The position numbers and the translations under genes are program-made. A model generated the notes under the pieces. That model did not search any database. It saw only the letters and a list, made by a program, of their open reading frames with translations, and was not told the origin of the DNA. A stretch of 64,000 nt of DNA from Microbacterium sp. H83 (lineage in GTDB: Bacteria; Actinomycetota; Actinomycetes; Actinomycetales; Microbacteriaceae). The stretch lies in contig NZ_LWCU01000056.1 in the NCBI RefSeq assembly GCF_001650405.1, forward strand, positions 53,900 to 117,899, in the 5' to 3' direction. This document shows positions 1-8,834 of this stretch, piece after piece. Each line of letters starts with the position of its first letter. The first letter of the stretch is position 1.

Positions 1-954
1 TTCATGCGCCAGGCCGGCAGGTCGCTGCCCGAGTACCGCGAGCTGCGGGTCGGCACCAGGATGCTGGACGCCTGCCTGACCCCCGACCTCGCGGCCGAGA
101 TCACCCTGCAGCCGGTGCGCCGCCACGGCGTCGATGCCGCGGTGTTCTTCAGCGACATCGTCATCCCGCTGCGGCTCGCCGGTGTCGACGTCGAGATCGA
201 GCCGGGTCGCGGGCCCGTGTTCGCGGATCCGGTGCGCGCCGCCGCCGACGTCGAGCGCGTCACCGCGATCGATCCCGCCTCGCTCGACGGCGACGCGATC
301 GCCCAGGCCGTCCGCCTCGTCACGGCGGAGCTCGGCGACGTCCCGCTCATCGGCTTCGCGGGAGCGCCGTTCACCCTCGCCGCGTACCTCGTCGAGGGCG
401 GTCCGTCGAAGGAGCACCTGCGTGCTCGCGCGATGATGCACGCCGACCCGGACTCCTGGCACCGCCTCGCCGGGTGGCTCGCGCAGATCTCCCGCCGGTT
501 CCTCGAGACCCAGCGGGATGCGGGAGCATCCGTCGTCCAGCTCTTCGACTCCTGGGCGGGGTCGCTCAGCACCGCCGACTACCGCTCGTTCGTCGCGCCC
601 CACTCGCGCGCGGCGCTCGAGGGCATCGGCCTGCCGACCATCCACTTCGGCGTCGGCACCGGGCCGTTCCTCGCGGACATGCGCCTCGACGGCATCGCCG
701 ACGGCGTCGGAGTCGACTGGCGCCTGCCTCTCGACGAGGCGGCCCGGATCCTGGGTCCCGACGTCACCGTGCAGGGCAACATCGATCCCGCCCTGCTCTC
801 GGCGCCCTGGCCGGTGCTCGAGGCGCACGTGCGCGACGTCGTCGAGCGCGGTCGCGCGGCGCGCGGCCACATCGTGAACCTCGGACACGGCGTCCCGCCC
901 GAGACCGACCCCGATCAGCTCACGCGGATCGTCGAGCTCGTCCACTCGCTCTGA
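1..954 (+). CDS. hemE: Uroporphyrinogen decarboxylase, 5' end outside window
   Basis: Decarboxylates uroporphyrinogen III to coproporphyrinogen III in the cytoplasm. The reading frame is open to the window edge and begins inside the family signature [13 protein letters not shown], which normally lies about 30 residues from the N-terminus, so the true start is upstream. Other family marks are FFSDIVIPL with the catalytic Asp, [12 protein letters not shown], and [12 protein letters not shown] near the C-terminus with the conserved His. It is followed after 64 nt by the porphyrinogen oxidase and is the first visible gene of the haem cluster. The assignment is secure; only the N-terminal residues are missing. 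Confidence 0.96.
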   Translation, partial: FMRQAGRSLPEYRELRVGTRMLDACLTPDLAAEITLQPVRRHGVDAAVFFSDIVIPLRLAGVDVEIEPGRGPVFADPVRAAADVERVTAIDPASLDGDAIAQAVRLVTAELGDVPLIGFAGAPFTLAAYLVEGGPSKEHLRARAMMHADPDSWHRLAGWLAQISRRFLETQRDAGASVVQLFDSWAGSLSTADYRSFVAPHSRAALEGIGLPTIHFGVGTGPFLADMRLDGIADGVGVDWRLPLDEAARILGPDVTVQGNIDPALLSAPWPVLEAHVRDVVERGRAARGHIVNLGHGVPPETDPDQLTRIVELVHSL

Positions 955-1018
955 CTCACCGGCTTTCTCCCTGCCCGCGTCGAGGCGACGCCCGACGACG
1001 GATGGGAGAATCGGGAGC

Positions 1019-2602
1019 ATGACGTCTGAGTCCGCACTCCCCGGATCCGCGCCGGCCTCCGTTCCGATCGCGAACGATCCGGCCGACGCCGCCGAACTCG
1101 CCGCACGCGCCGCACGACGCCACATCGTCGTCGTCGGCGCCGGCGTCGGAGGACTCATCGCCGCCCGTGAGTGCGCGAAGGTCGGCATGCGGGTGACGGT
1201 CCTCGAGGCGACGGATGCCGCAGGCGGAGCGATCCGCCGGGCGGAGCTCGACGGCGTCGTCGTCGACGCGGGGGCCGAGAGCTACGCCACGCGCGGCGGG
1301 CACGTCCGCGCGCTCGTGCACGAGCTCGGCCTCGGCGACCGGATCGTGGCCCCGGCCGCGGGCGGGGCGTGGCTGGCCGGCATCCCGGGAGTGGGGGCGG
1401 CGCCGCTGCCCGTCGGCGGCATCCTCGGCATCCCGGGCAATCCGTTCCAGGAGGACGTCCGCCGCATCATCGGGTGGTCGGGCGTGTGGCGCGCGTATCT
1501 CGACCGCATCCGCCCGCCGCTCACCATCGGCCACAGCCACAGTCTGGGCAGGCTCGTCGCGTCGCGCATGGGGCCGAAGGTGCGGGACCGCCTGGTGGCT
1601 CCGGTGACGACGGGCGTCTACTCCGCCTCCCCGGACGACGTCGACGTGGACGTCGCCGCGCCGGGGCTGAACTCCGCGCTGACCAGCGTCGGCTCGCTGT
1701 CGGGTGCCGTGCAGGCCCTGCGCGAGGAGGGCGCGGCCCGCGCCGCCGAGGCCAAGGCGAAGGCGCTGTCCCCGGGCGCGGCGGTCGAGGGCCTCGACGG
1801 CGGCATGGCGGTGCTCGTGGAGGCGCTCGTCGCCGACATCGAGAAGCTCGGCGGCGTGGTGCGCACCGGGGTCGCCGTCAGCGCGCTGGCGACGGCCGGA
1901 TCCGGATGGAGCGTCACGACGGATGCCCTGTCGTCCGACCACGTCGCGGAGGACGACGGGGACGACCGGAGCGAGCCGCGGACGGAGGATGAGGACCTCG
2001 CGGCGGACGGCGTCGTGCTCGCGACGTCCGAGGACGTCGCCAGGGAGCTGCTCGCCTCGGCGGTCCCCGCACTCGCGCGCACCGAGCGGGCGGACGCCCC
2101 GGAGATCGAGATCGTCACCCTGCTGCTGACGTCCTCGGCGCTGTCCGGAGCCCCGCGCGGGACGGGCGTGCTCACCGTGCCGGGCAGCCACGCCGCCAAG
2201 GCGCTGACCCACTCGACCGCGAAGTGGGAGTGGGTGCGCGCCGCCGCCGGAGGCCGCCATGTGGTGCGCGTCTCGTTCGGCGCCCAGGGCGAGCCCGCTG
2301 CGACGGCGGGGATGGACGACGCCACGGCCGCGCAGCTCGCTCTGCGCGAGGCATCCGCCCTTCTCGGCGTGCCGCTGGGCGAGGACGATCTCGTCGCGTC
2401 GCACCGGTCGCGCTTCGTGCAGTCGCAGCCCGCGTCGATCATCGGCTCCGGCGAGAGACGGGCCGCGGCGAGGGCCGCGGTGCAGGCCGTCCCCGGGCTC
2501 GCGGTCGTCGGCGCCTGGCTCGCGGGCACCGGTCTCGCGCAGGTCGTGCCCGACGCCCGCGAGGAGGCGGATCGGCTGCGCCGAGCGCTCCTCTGGGAGT
2601 GA
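1019..2602 (+). CDS. hemY: Coproporphyrinogen III / protoporphyrinogen oxidase (HemY/CgoX family)
   Basis: FAD-dependent six-electron oxidase of the haem pathway. An FAD-binding motif VVVGAGVGGL lies at about residues 37-46, and the C-terminal FAD segment has VVGAWLAGTGLAQVV. Because a coproheme decarboxylase is encoded nearby, the physiological reaction is most likely coproporphyrinogen III to coproporphyrin III (CgoX). At 527 residues it is longer than usual (about 470), owing to a roughly 30-residue N-terminal extension and an acidic, probably disordered insert at about residues 300-325. The chosen ATG lies 64 nt after hemE. Family assignment is strong; the substrate is inferred from context. 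Confidence 0.92.
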   Translation: MTSESALPGSAPASVPIANDPADAAELAARAARRHIVVVGAGVGGLIAARECAKVGMRVTVLEATDAAGGAIRRAELDGVVVDAGAESYATRGGHVRALVHELGLGDRIVAPAAGGAWLAGIPGVGAAPLPVGGILGIPGNPFQEDVRRIIGWSGVWRAYLDRIRPPLTIGHSHSLGRLVASRMGPKVRDRLVAPVTTGVYSASPDDVDVDVAAPGLNSALTSVGSLSGAVQALREEGAARAAEAKAKALSPGAAVEGLDGGMAVLVEALVADIEKLGGVVRTGVAVSALATAGSGWSVTTDALSSDHVAEDDGDDRSEPRTEDEDLAADGVVLATSEDVARELLASAVPALARTERADAPEIEIVTLLLTSSALSGAPRGTGVLTVPGSHAAKALTHSTAKWEWVRAAAGGRHVVRVSFGAQGEPAATAGMDDATAAQLALREASALLGVPLGEDDLVASHRSRFVQSQPASIIGSGERRAAARAAVQAVPGLAVVGAWLAGTGLAQVVPDAREEADRLRRALLWE

Positions 2603-2659
2603 GCGGCGGACCGCGACGGAACCCCAAACTCCTTCTCCTGTCAACCCTCTGCGGATCAG

Positions 2660-2675
2660 ATGCCGAAATCGGCAT
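2660..2675. promoter_or_regulatory. Perfect 16-bp palindrome upstream of the envelope triad
   Basis: ATGCCGA-AA-TCGGCAT is a perfect inverted repeat in the 161-nt gap between hemY and the YtxH gene. A TACGCT hexamer at 2683-2688 could be the -10 element, which would place the palindrome over the -35 region. It looks like an operator; no regulator can be named. Confidence 0.4.
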
Positions 2676-2763
2676 ACAGGGCTACGCTGGACACCTGGAG
2701 AGGCGGTGCCGAGCCGCCGGTTCGCCCTCGGGCGTTCACACCGGAACAACGTGAGGAGACCCC

Positions 2764-3246
2764 ATGAAAGGGAAGATCGGACTCGTCGTAGGACTCGGCG
2801 TGGGATACGTCCTCGGATCACGCGCGGGTCGCGCGCGATACGAGCAGATCAAGACGCAGTGGTTGAAGGTCTGGAACCTCGACCCCGTGCAGGAGCAGGT
2901 CGAGAAGGCCAAGGGCTTCATCGGCGACAAGGCCGCGGCCGTCCCCGGCGCGGTGTGGACCGGCGTGCAGAAGGTCGTGAAGTCGGCGACGGGCAGCGGC
3001 ACCGCCGGACAGCGCCTCGACTCCGCGGTCGCCGCGGGCAGGAAGGCCGCCGAGGACGTCGTCGACGCGACCGAGGATGCGGTCGACGAGGCGAAGGATG
3101 CCGCGAAGAAGGAAGCCGCGAAGAAGAGCGACGCCAAGAAGTCGACCTCCTCGGGCTCGACCTCCTCGAGCTCGGCCTCCGGCTCGGCGGCATCGAACGG
3201 CTCCGGCGCCTCGAACGGCTCCGGCACCGCGAAGACTGGCGACTGA
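2764..3246 (+). CDS. YtxH-like small membrane-associated protein
   Basis: 160 residues. The N-terminus (KIGLVVGLGVGYVLGSRAGR) is a short Gly-rich hydrophobic segment followed by basic residues, as in YtxH-domain proteins that sit in the inner membrane. It is followed by a helical, charged central part and a low-complexity Ser/Gly/Ala/Lys tail from about residue 115. An AGGAG-type ribosome site precedes the ATG by about 6 nt. It is the first gene of a tight three-gene unit with a holin-like protein and a DUF3618-like protein, a grouping that suggests an envelope or stress role. Function is unknown. Confidence 0.8.
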   Translation: MKGKIGLVVGLGVGYVLGSRAGRARYEQIKTQWLKVWNLDPVQEQVEKAKGFIGDKAAAVPGAVWTGVQKVVKSATGSGTAGQRLDSAVAAGRKAAEDVVDATEDAVDEAKDAAKKEAAKKSDAKKSTSSGSTSSSSASGSAASNGSGASNGSGTAKTGD

Positions 3247-3247
3247 C

Positions 3248-3655
3248 ATGCCCCGCGGATACCGCGATCGCGCCGAGGACAGCCTGCTGTCCCTCATCGG
3301 CGACCTCCCGGAGCTGATCGGGAACCTCGTCAAGGCGGAGATCGACCACGCCAAGAAGTGGGTGTCCAAGACCGCCAAGGATGCCGGCATCGGCTCGGTG
3401 TGGTTCCTGGTCGCCCTGTTCTTCCTGTTCTGGGCCGTCCCGGTGATCCTCGTCTTCGCGATCGCAGGACTCTCCTCGTGGTGGCCCGTCTGGCTGTCGG
3501 CGCTCGCCGTGCTCGGCATCCTGATCCTCGCCGTGCTGCTGTTCGCACTGCTCGGCATCCTGAAGTTCCGCAAGGTGCTCGCCCGCGAGAATCCGGCGCA
3601 GGCCGTGGGCGACGACATCCGCATCGTGAAGGAGGCCGGCGATGACCAGTTCTGA
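3248..3655 (+). CDS. Phage holin / Actinobacterial holin-X family membrane protein
   Basis: 135 residues. The ATG lies 1 nt after the preceding stop. An amphipathic N-terminus (about 45 residues, with DLPELIGNLVKAEIDHAKKW) precedes two hydrophobic hairpin segments at about residues 50-75 and 82-108, which is the usual layout of the holin-X (Phage_holin_3_6) family. Despite the name, members are mostly housekeeping envelope proteins and nothing here indicates a prophage. It overlaps the next gene by 14 nt, so the two are probably translationally coupled. A longer in-frame extension upstream is open, but the spacing favours this start. Confidence 0.8.
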   Translation: MPRGYRDRAEDSLLSLIGDLPELIGNLVKAEIDHAKKWVSKTAKDAGIGSVWFLVALFFLFWAVPVILVFAIAGLSSWWPVWLSALAVLGILILAVLLFALLGILKFRKVLARENPAQAVGDDIRIVKEAGDDQF

Positions 3656-3923
3656 CATCACGAGGTCGCTGCCGAAGACGGCGGTCCCGGCCGGGATCGT
3701 CGACGCCAGAGACTCCGCTCGTGCGGAGCTGAAGGCGGCGCTCGCCGCGATCGAGGTGAAGGGCAACTTCCCGCGACGGATCGACAAGGCGTCCAAGCGC
3801 GCGGCCGCCCGCGCGCGCGTCTTCGCAGACCGCAACCCGGTCGCCGCGACCGCCGCGGCGGTGGCCGTCGCCGCCACGATCGGCGGTGCGGTCTGGGTGA
3901 TCGCCCGCGCCCTCTCGCGCTGA
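3642..3923 (+). CDS. DUF3618-like small protein
   Basis: 93 residues, overlapping the end of the holin-like gene by 14 nt. It has a short charged helical N-terminal part with DSARAELKAALAAIEVKGNFPRRID, a basic linker, and one C-terminal membrane segment (PVAATAAAVAVAATIGGAVWVIA, about residues 63-85). This arrangement resembles DUF3618 proteins, which usually accompany YtxH and holin-X genes in actinobacteria. Function is unknown. Third gene of the envelope triad that interrupts the haem cluster. Confidence 0.7.
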   Translation: MTSSDITRSLPKTAVPAGIVDARDSARAELKAALAAIEVKGNFPRRIDKASKRAAARARVFADRNPVAATAAAVAVAATIGGAVWVIARALSR

Positions 3924-3968
3924 TCGCGCGCGTTCGCGACCACTCGGCAAAGGGGGCAGACTGGACTC

Positions 3969-4646
3969 ATGTCCGATGAGCGCGAAGAGAACCCGTCCGG
4001 CTTCACCCTCTGGGCCGTCTGGCGACGCAACCCCGACGTCCCCGTCACGGAGTCGGACTCCACGGAGCTCGAGACGATCGTGTCGTACATCGAGGACTCC
4101 GGCGTCACGGTGCGCGGCTTCTACGACGTCTCGGGCCTCAAGGCCGACGCCGACCTGATGGTCTGGCTGCACGGCGACACGGCGGAGGAGCTGCAGAAGG
4201 CGCTGCGTCGTCTGCGCCGCACCGAGCTGCTGCGCTCACTGCTGCCCGTGTGGAACGTCATGGGCGTCCACCGCGACGCGGAGTTCAACCGCTCGCACGT
4301 CCCCGGCTTCCTCCGCGGCGTCGCGCCGAAGGACTGGCTCTGCCTGTATCCGTTCGTCCGCACGCCCGAGTGGTACCTCGCCCCCGAGGCGGACCGTCGT
4401 GCGATGCTCGCCGACCACGGACGCAAGGGCGCGGCGTTCACGGGAGTGACCGCCAACACGGTCGCCGCGTTCGCGCTCGGCGACTACGAGTGGCTGCTGC
4501 CCCTCGAGGCCGACGACGTCACGGATCTCGTCGACATGATGCGCGACCTCCGCTACACCGAGGCGCGGCTGTTCGTGCAGGAGGAGGTCCCGTTCTACAC
4601 GGGACGCCGGCTGCGGTTCGACGAGATCGCGGACGTGCTGCAGTAG
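3969..4646 (+). CDS. chdC: Coproheme decarboxylase (ChdC, formerly HemQ)
   Basis: Last enzyme of the coproporphyrin-dependent haem pathway: it decarboxylates two propionates of Fe-coproporphyrin III to give haem b, using peroxide. The 225-residue chlorite-dismutase fold protein carries the expected catalytic Tyr in CLYPFVRTPEWYL (Tyr127) and the proximal haem ligand in MLADHGRKG (His150). Its presence identifies the organism as a user of the Gram-positive/actinobacterial route rather than the protoporphyrin route. It lies 7 nt upstream of hemC and is probably cotranscribed. The ferrochelatase (CpfC) expected before it is not in the window. Confidence 0.94.
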   Translation: MSDEREENPSGFTLWAVWRRNPDVPVTESDSTELETIVSYIEDSGVTVRGFYDVSGLKADADLMVWLHGDTAEELQKALRRLRRTELLRSLLPVWNVMGVHRDAEFNRSHVPGFLRGVAPKDWLCLYPFVRTPEWYLAPEADRRAMLADHGRKGAAFTGVTANTVAAFALGDYEWLLPLEADDVTDLVDMMRDLRYTEARLFVQEEVPFYTGRRLRFDEIADVLQ

Positions 4647-4653
4647 GCCCGTC

Positions 4654-5667
4654 ATGAGCTCTTCCATCAACCGGTCCACCCCGATCCGACTGGGCACGAG
4701 GCGCAGCGCACTCGCCCAGGCGCAGTCGGGCCATGTCGCCGCCGCCCTCGAGAAGATCTCCGGGCGCAGGGTCGAGCTCGTGCCGATCACGAGCGAGGGC
4801 GACACGAACCGCGCCTCCCTGTCGGAGATCGGCGGTCAGGGGATCTTCGCGACCCGGCTGCGAGACGCTCTGCTCGCCGGTGAGTGCGACTTCCTCGTCC
4901 ACTCGCTCAAGGACCTCCCGACGGCGATCCCCGAGGGGCTCGTGATCGCGGCGACGCCGGTGCGCGAGGATGCCCGCGACGTGGTCATCACGCGCGGCGG
5001 CACTCCGCTGCACCAGCTGCGCTCCGGCAGCAAGGTGGGCACGGGATCCCCCCGGCGCATCGCGCAGGTGCGTCGCCGGGCGCCGCATGCGGAGGTCGTC
5101 GATCTCCGCGGCAACGTCGACTCACGACTGCAGCGCGTCGCATCGGGCGAGCTGGATGCCGTGATCCTCGCGGCCGCCGGGCTGTCGCGCCTCGGCTCCG
5201 ACTCCCCGCTCCGACGGGAAGAGCTCGGTCTCGCCGAGTGGCCGACCGCTCCGGGGCAGGGATCGCTCGCCGTCGAGACGCGCGCGGATGCCCCGGAGGA
5301 GCTGCTCGCTGCCCTCGCCGAGCTCGACGACGCGGACACCCGCCTGGCGGTGACGGTCGAGCGCGCGGTGCTCGAGGGGCTGGATGCCGGATGCCAGGCG
5401 CCGATGGCGTCGCATGCCGCGCTCGAGGGCGACGACATCCGCGTCAGATCGGTCGTCTACGCCCCTGACGGGGAGCGGCGGATCGGCCTCGACGTCACCG
5501 AAGCCCTGAACGGGGAGTATATTCGTCGGAACGGCAGTGGCAATGGAGCGGATGCTGCCGATGGTGCGGACCCGATGCACGCAGCACGCGAGCTCGGGTT
5601 GAGTGTTGCCCGTCGGCTGCTCGAACAAGGGGCGGCTGACCTTGTTTCCCGAGAGCATTCCTCATGA
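4654..5667 (+). CDS. hemC: Hydroxymethylbilane synthase (porphobilinogen deaminase)
   Basis: Polymerises four porphobilinogen molecules to hydroxymethylbilane. Family marks are [14 protein letters not shown] near the N-terminus, HSLKDLPT with the catalytic Asp87, the LRGNVDSRL arginine loop, and GLDAGCQAP with Cys247, which covalently carries the dipyrromethane cofactor. The 337-residue length is slightly above the usual 310 because of an Asp/Ala-rich loop near residues 290-310. It overlaps hemD by 4 nt (ATGA), so the two are translationally coupled. Confidence 0.96.
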   Translation: MSSSINRSTPIRLGTRRSALAQAQSGHVAAALEKISGRRVELVPITSEGDTNRASLSEIGGQGIFATRLRDALLAGECDFLVHSLKDLPTAIPEGLVIAATPVREDARDVVITRGGTPLHQLRSGSKVGTGSPRRIAQVRRRAPHAEVVDLRGNVDSRLQRVASGELDAVILAAAGLSRLGSDSPLRREELGLAEWPTAPGQGSLAVETRADAPEELLAALAELDDADTRLAVTVERAVLEGLDAGCQAPMASHAALEGDDIRVRSVVYAPDGERRIGLDVTEALNGEYIRRNGSGNGADAADGADPMHAARELGLSVARRLLEQGAADLVSREHSS

Positions 5668-6455
5668 CGAATTCGAAGCAGGACCGGCCGCTGGACGGCT
5701 GGCGTATCCTCGTGCCCCGTGGCGGGCCGTGGGGCGACGGTGTCGCGGCGAGCCTGCGCGCCCAGGGCGCGGTTCCCGTGGTGGCACCGCTGATCAACTT
5801 CGCGCCGACCACCGACCAGGCCGCGCTCGACGTCGCGCTGGCCCAGCTGGCCGACGGCGCGTTCGACTGGCTGACCGTGACGAGCGCGACCACGGTCGAC
5901 GTGATGTTCGCGCACCGTGCCGTCGTGCCGCGCACGACGAAGATCGCCGCCGTCGGCGAGACCACCGCCGCCGCACTGCAGGCGGTCGGGTACGAGGTCG
6001 CCCTCGTGCCCGACGAGGACAACTCCGCCGAGGGCATGGCGGAGCAGCTCATCGCGCTCGAGACCGAGCCTCGCCGCATCCTGGCCCTGCGCAGCGAGAT
6101 CGCGAAGCCGGTGCTCAGCGTGCTCCTGCAGGAGGCCGGCCACGACGTCGACAGCGTCGTGGCATATCGCACCGTGGGTGTCCCCGTGACCGAGCGCATC
6201 AAGCGCGACGTCGAGAACGGCCGCATCAATGCGATCCTCATCACGAGCGGATCGGTCGCGGCCCAGGTGCGCGAGCAGTTCCCGGAGATCCCCGACGACA
6301 CCCTGCTCGCGGCGATCGGTCCGCGCACGGCGAAGGATGCCGGCAAGGCCGGTCTCCCGATCACGGTCATCGCCGACCGGCAGACCGTCGACGCGCTCAT
6401 CGAGGCGGTGTCGAGCTTCACGCTCCCGCACGCGGCGGACGAGCTGGCGCCGTGA
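5664..6455 (+). CDS. hemD: Uroporphyrinogen-III synthase
   Basis: Cyclises hydroxymethylbilane with inversion of ring D. The 263-residue protein has the weakly conserved two-domain HemD fold: an N-terminal WRILVPRGG strand, [13 protein letters not shown] in the first domain, and [15 protein letters not shown] and [13 protein letters not shown] in the second. Its position between hemC and hemB, with 4-bp overlaps on both sides, supports the call. The family diverges strongly in sequence, so the assignment rests on both motifs and context. Confidence 0.93.
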   Translation: MTNSKQDRPLDGWRILVPRGGPWGDGVAASLRAQGAVPVVAPLINFAPTTDQAALDVALAQLADGAFDWLTVTSATTVDVMFAHRAVVPRTTKIAAVGETTAAALQAVGYEVALVPDEDNSAEGMAEQLIALETEPRRILALRSEIAKPVLSVLLQEAGHDVDSVVAYRTVGVPVTERIKRDVENGRINAILITSGSVAAQVREQFPEIPDDTLLAAIGPRTAKDAGKAGLPITVIADRQTVDALIEAVSSFTLPHAADELAP

Positions 6456-7429
6456 GCTTCCCCGAGACCCGGCTGCGCCGGCTGCGTCAGTCCCCGGCCG
6501 TGCGCGGCCTGGTGCGCGAGACCTCGCTCGAACCGCGGCAGCTCGTCCTCCCGCTGTTCGTGCGCGAGGGCATCACCGAGTCCGCTCCGATCGGCTCGAT
6601 GCCCGGGGTCGCGCAGCATTCGCTGGACTCGCTGCGCGCCGTCGCGACGGAGGCGGCGGAGGCCGGAGTGGGCGGCGTGATGCTGTTCGGCGTCCCCGCG
6701 GTGCGCGACGCGCAGGGCTCGGGAGCCGACGACCCGAAGGGCATTCTCAACGTCGCCACCGAGGCTCTCGCGGCCGAGGTCGGCGACGCTCTCGTCGTGC
6801 AGACCGACCTGTGCCTCGACGAGTTCACGGATCACGGTCACTGCGGCGTCCTCGCCGCCGACGGCTCGGTCGACAACGACGCGACGCTCGTGCGCTACGC
6901 CTCGATGGCTCTCGCCCAGGCGCGCGCGGGATCGCAGCTGCTGGGGCTGTCGGGCATGATGGACGGCCAGGTCGCCGTCATCCGTCAGGCGCTGGATGCC
7001 GAGGGCTTCACCGACACGCTGCTGCTCGCGTATGCGGCGAAGTACGCGAGCGCTTTCTACGGTCCGTTCCGCGAGGCCGTCGACTCTCAGTTGAAGGGCG
7101 ACCGCCGCACGTACCAGCTCGATCCGGGCAACCGGCGGGAGGGCGTGCGCGAGGCCGTCGTCGACGAGCAGGAGGGCGCCGACATCGTGATGGTCAAGCC
7201 GGCGATGGCTTTCCTCGACGTGCTGCGCGAGGTGCGCGACACCGTCGACATCCCAGTATGGGCGTACCAGGTGTCCGGCGAGTACGCGATGATCGAGGCC
7301 GCCGCCGCGAACGGCTGGATCGATCGCCGCGCGTCGATCCTCGAATCGCTGCTCTCGATCCGTCGTGCGGGTGCCGACGTCGTGCTCACGTACTGGGCGA
7401 CCGAGGCCGCTCGCTGGCTGCGCGGCTGA
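6452..7429 (+). CDS. hemB: Delta-aminolevulinic acid dehydratase (porphobilinogen synthase)
   Basis: Condenses two 5-aminolevulinate molecules to porphobilinogen. The GTG start is chosen because it overlaps the hemD stop (GTGA). It gives 325 residues, the normal family length, and begins just before the conserved [17 protein letters not shown] segment. The two active-site lysines are visible in [12 protein letters not shown] (Lys197) and [10 protein letters not shown] (Lys249, the Schiff-base residue). The metal loop reads [15 protein letters not shown], with Cys121, Asp123 and Cys131, so one of the three zinc cysteines of the Zn-type site is replaced by Asp. Confidence 0.96.
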   Translation: MSFPETRLRRLRQSPAVRGLVRETSLEPRQLVLPLFVREGITESAPIGSMPGVAQHSLDSLRAVATEAAEAGVGGVMLFGVPAVRDAQGSGADDPKGILNVATEALAAEVGDALVVQTDLCLDEFTDHGHCGVLAADGSVDNDATLVRYASMALAQARAGSQLLGLSGMMDGQVAVIRQALDAEGFTDTLLLAYAAKYASAFYGPFREAVDSQLKGDRRTYQLDPGNRREGVREAVVDEQEGADIVMVKPAMAFLDVLREVRDTVDIPVWAYQVSGEYAMIEAAAANGWIDRRASILESLLSIRRAGADVVLTYWATEAARWLRG

Positions 7430-7462
7430 CACGAAGACTCTGGAAGGACCCCTGATCTGTTG

Positions 7463-8800
7463 ATGGATGCTGTGACCGACCGCAACGACGACCTGTTCTC
7501 CGTCGCACGCACGGTGATCCCCGGCGGGGTGAACTCGCCGGTGCGCGCCTATGGATCCGTGGGCGGCACGCCGCGGTTCCTCGCCTCCGCACGGGGTGCG
7601 ACGGTGACGGATGCGGCGGGCGGCGAGTACGTCGACCTGGTCGCGTCCTGGGGCCCGGCGCTGCTCGGGCACGCGCACCCGGAGGTCGTCGCGGCCGTGC
7701 AGGAGGCGGCGACCCGAGGTCTGTCGTTCGGGGCGCCGACGGAGGGCGAGATCGAGCTCGCCGCGCTCATCGCGGATCGGGTGCGGGTCGGCGATGCGCG
7801 ACCCGTCGAGCGCGTGCGCCTCGTGTCGACCGGCACCGAGGCGACCATGACCGCCATCCGCCTGGCGCGCGGCGCCACGGGCCGCGATCTGCTGGTGAAG
7901 TTCGCCGGCCACTATCACGGGCACTCCGACGGCCTGCTGGCCGCTGCGGGTTCGGGCGTCGCGACCCTCGCGCTGCCGGGCTCGGCGGGAGTTCCGGCGC
8001 CCATCGCGGCGCAGACCCTCGTGATCGACTACAACGACCGGGATGCCCTCGAGGCGGTCTTCGCCGAGCATGGCGACCGGATCGCCGCGGTCATCGTCGA
8101 GGCCGCGGCGGCGAACATGGGTGTCGTCGCGCCGCTTCCGGGATTCAATCGCTTCATCGCGGACACGGCGCACGCGCACGGTGCCCTGATGATCCTCGAC
8201 GAGGTGCTCACGGGCTTCCGCGTGCATCCCGCCGGCTTCTGGGGGCTGCAGGCCGATGCGGGCGAGGAGTACCTGCCCGACATCATCACGTTCGGCAAGG
8301 TCGTCGGCGGGGGGATGCCGCTGGCCGCGCTCGGCGGTCGTGCTGAGGTCATGGACCTGCTGGCACCGGTGGGTCCCGTCTACCAGGCCGGCACACTGTC
8401 GGGGAACCCGCTCTCGGTCGCCGCGGGACTCGCGACTCTGCGCCTGGCGACCCCCGAGGTCTACGCGACGGTGGACGCGTCGGCGGCGCGCCTCGCGGGC
8501 GCTCTCGACCGTGCTCTGACGGAGGCCGGCGTCACCCACGCCGTGGCGAATGCCGGGAGCCTCTTCAACCCGTCGTTCCGTGCCTCCGCTCCCCGTGACT
8601 ACATCGAGGCTCAGGCGCAGGAGACCTTCCGCTACGCGCCCTTCTTCCACTCGATGCGCGAGCAGGGGGTGGCCCTGCCCCCGAGCGTCTTCGAAGCGTG
8701 GTTCCTCACCGCCGCACACGGCGAGGACGAGCTGGAGCGGATCGAGGCCGCCCTGCCCGCCGCCGCGGCTGCCGCAGCTTCCGCCTCACCTGCGCTGTAG
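7463..8800 (+). CDS. hemL: Glutamate-1-semialdehyde 2,1-aminomutase
   Basis: PLP enzyme that converts glutamate-1-semialdehyde to 5-aminolevulinate, the entry point of the C5 haem pathway. Marks are [12 protein letters not shown] at the N-terminus, the [16 protein letters not shown] phosphate-binding helix, [18 protein letters not shown] with the PLP-interacting Asp, and [11 protein letters not shown] with the PLP lysine (about residue 279). A TTG at 7460 and a GTG at 7472 are alternative starts; the ATG is preferred, with a GGAAGGA ribosome site at 7442-7448. Last gene of the haem operon. Confidence 0.95.
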   Translation: MDAVTDRNDDLFSVARTVIPGGVNSPVRAYGSVGGTPRFLASARGATVTDAAGGEYVDLVASWGPALLGHAHPEVVAAVQEAATRGLSFGAPTEGEIELAALIADRVRVGDARPVERVRLVSTGTEATMTAIRLARGATGRDLLVKFAGHYHGHSDGLLAAAGSGVATLALPGSAGVPAPIAAQTLVIDYNDRDALEAVFAEHGDRIAAVIVEAAAANMGVVAPLPGFNRFIADTAHAHGALMILDEVLTGFRVHPAGFWGLQADAGEEYLPDIITFGKVVGGGMPLAALGGRAEVMDLLAPVGPVYQAGTLSGNPLSVAAGLATLRLATPEVYATVDASAARLAGALDRALTEAGVTHAVANAGSLFNPSFRASAPRDYIEAQAQETFRYAPFFHSMREQGVALPPSVFEAWFLTAAHGEDELERIEAALPAAAAAAASASPAL

Positions 8801-8834
8801 GCACGGGGTTCTCCCGACACGCGCGAGCTGTGTC

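Noticed and set aside
3248..3655. Holin-like gene as a prophage remnant
   Set aside because: No lysin, integrase or structural gene is nearby; the holin-X family is a common chromosomal envelope protein in actinobacteria.
5495..8719. A 1074-codon open frame on the minus strand across hemD-hemB-hemL
   Set aside because: It is the antisense shadow of three well-identified haem genes; composition is Arg/Gly/His-rich and shows no domain.
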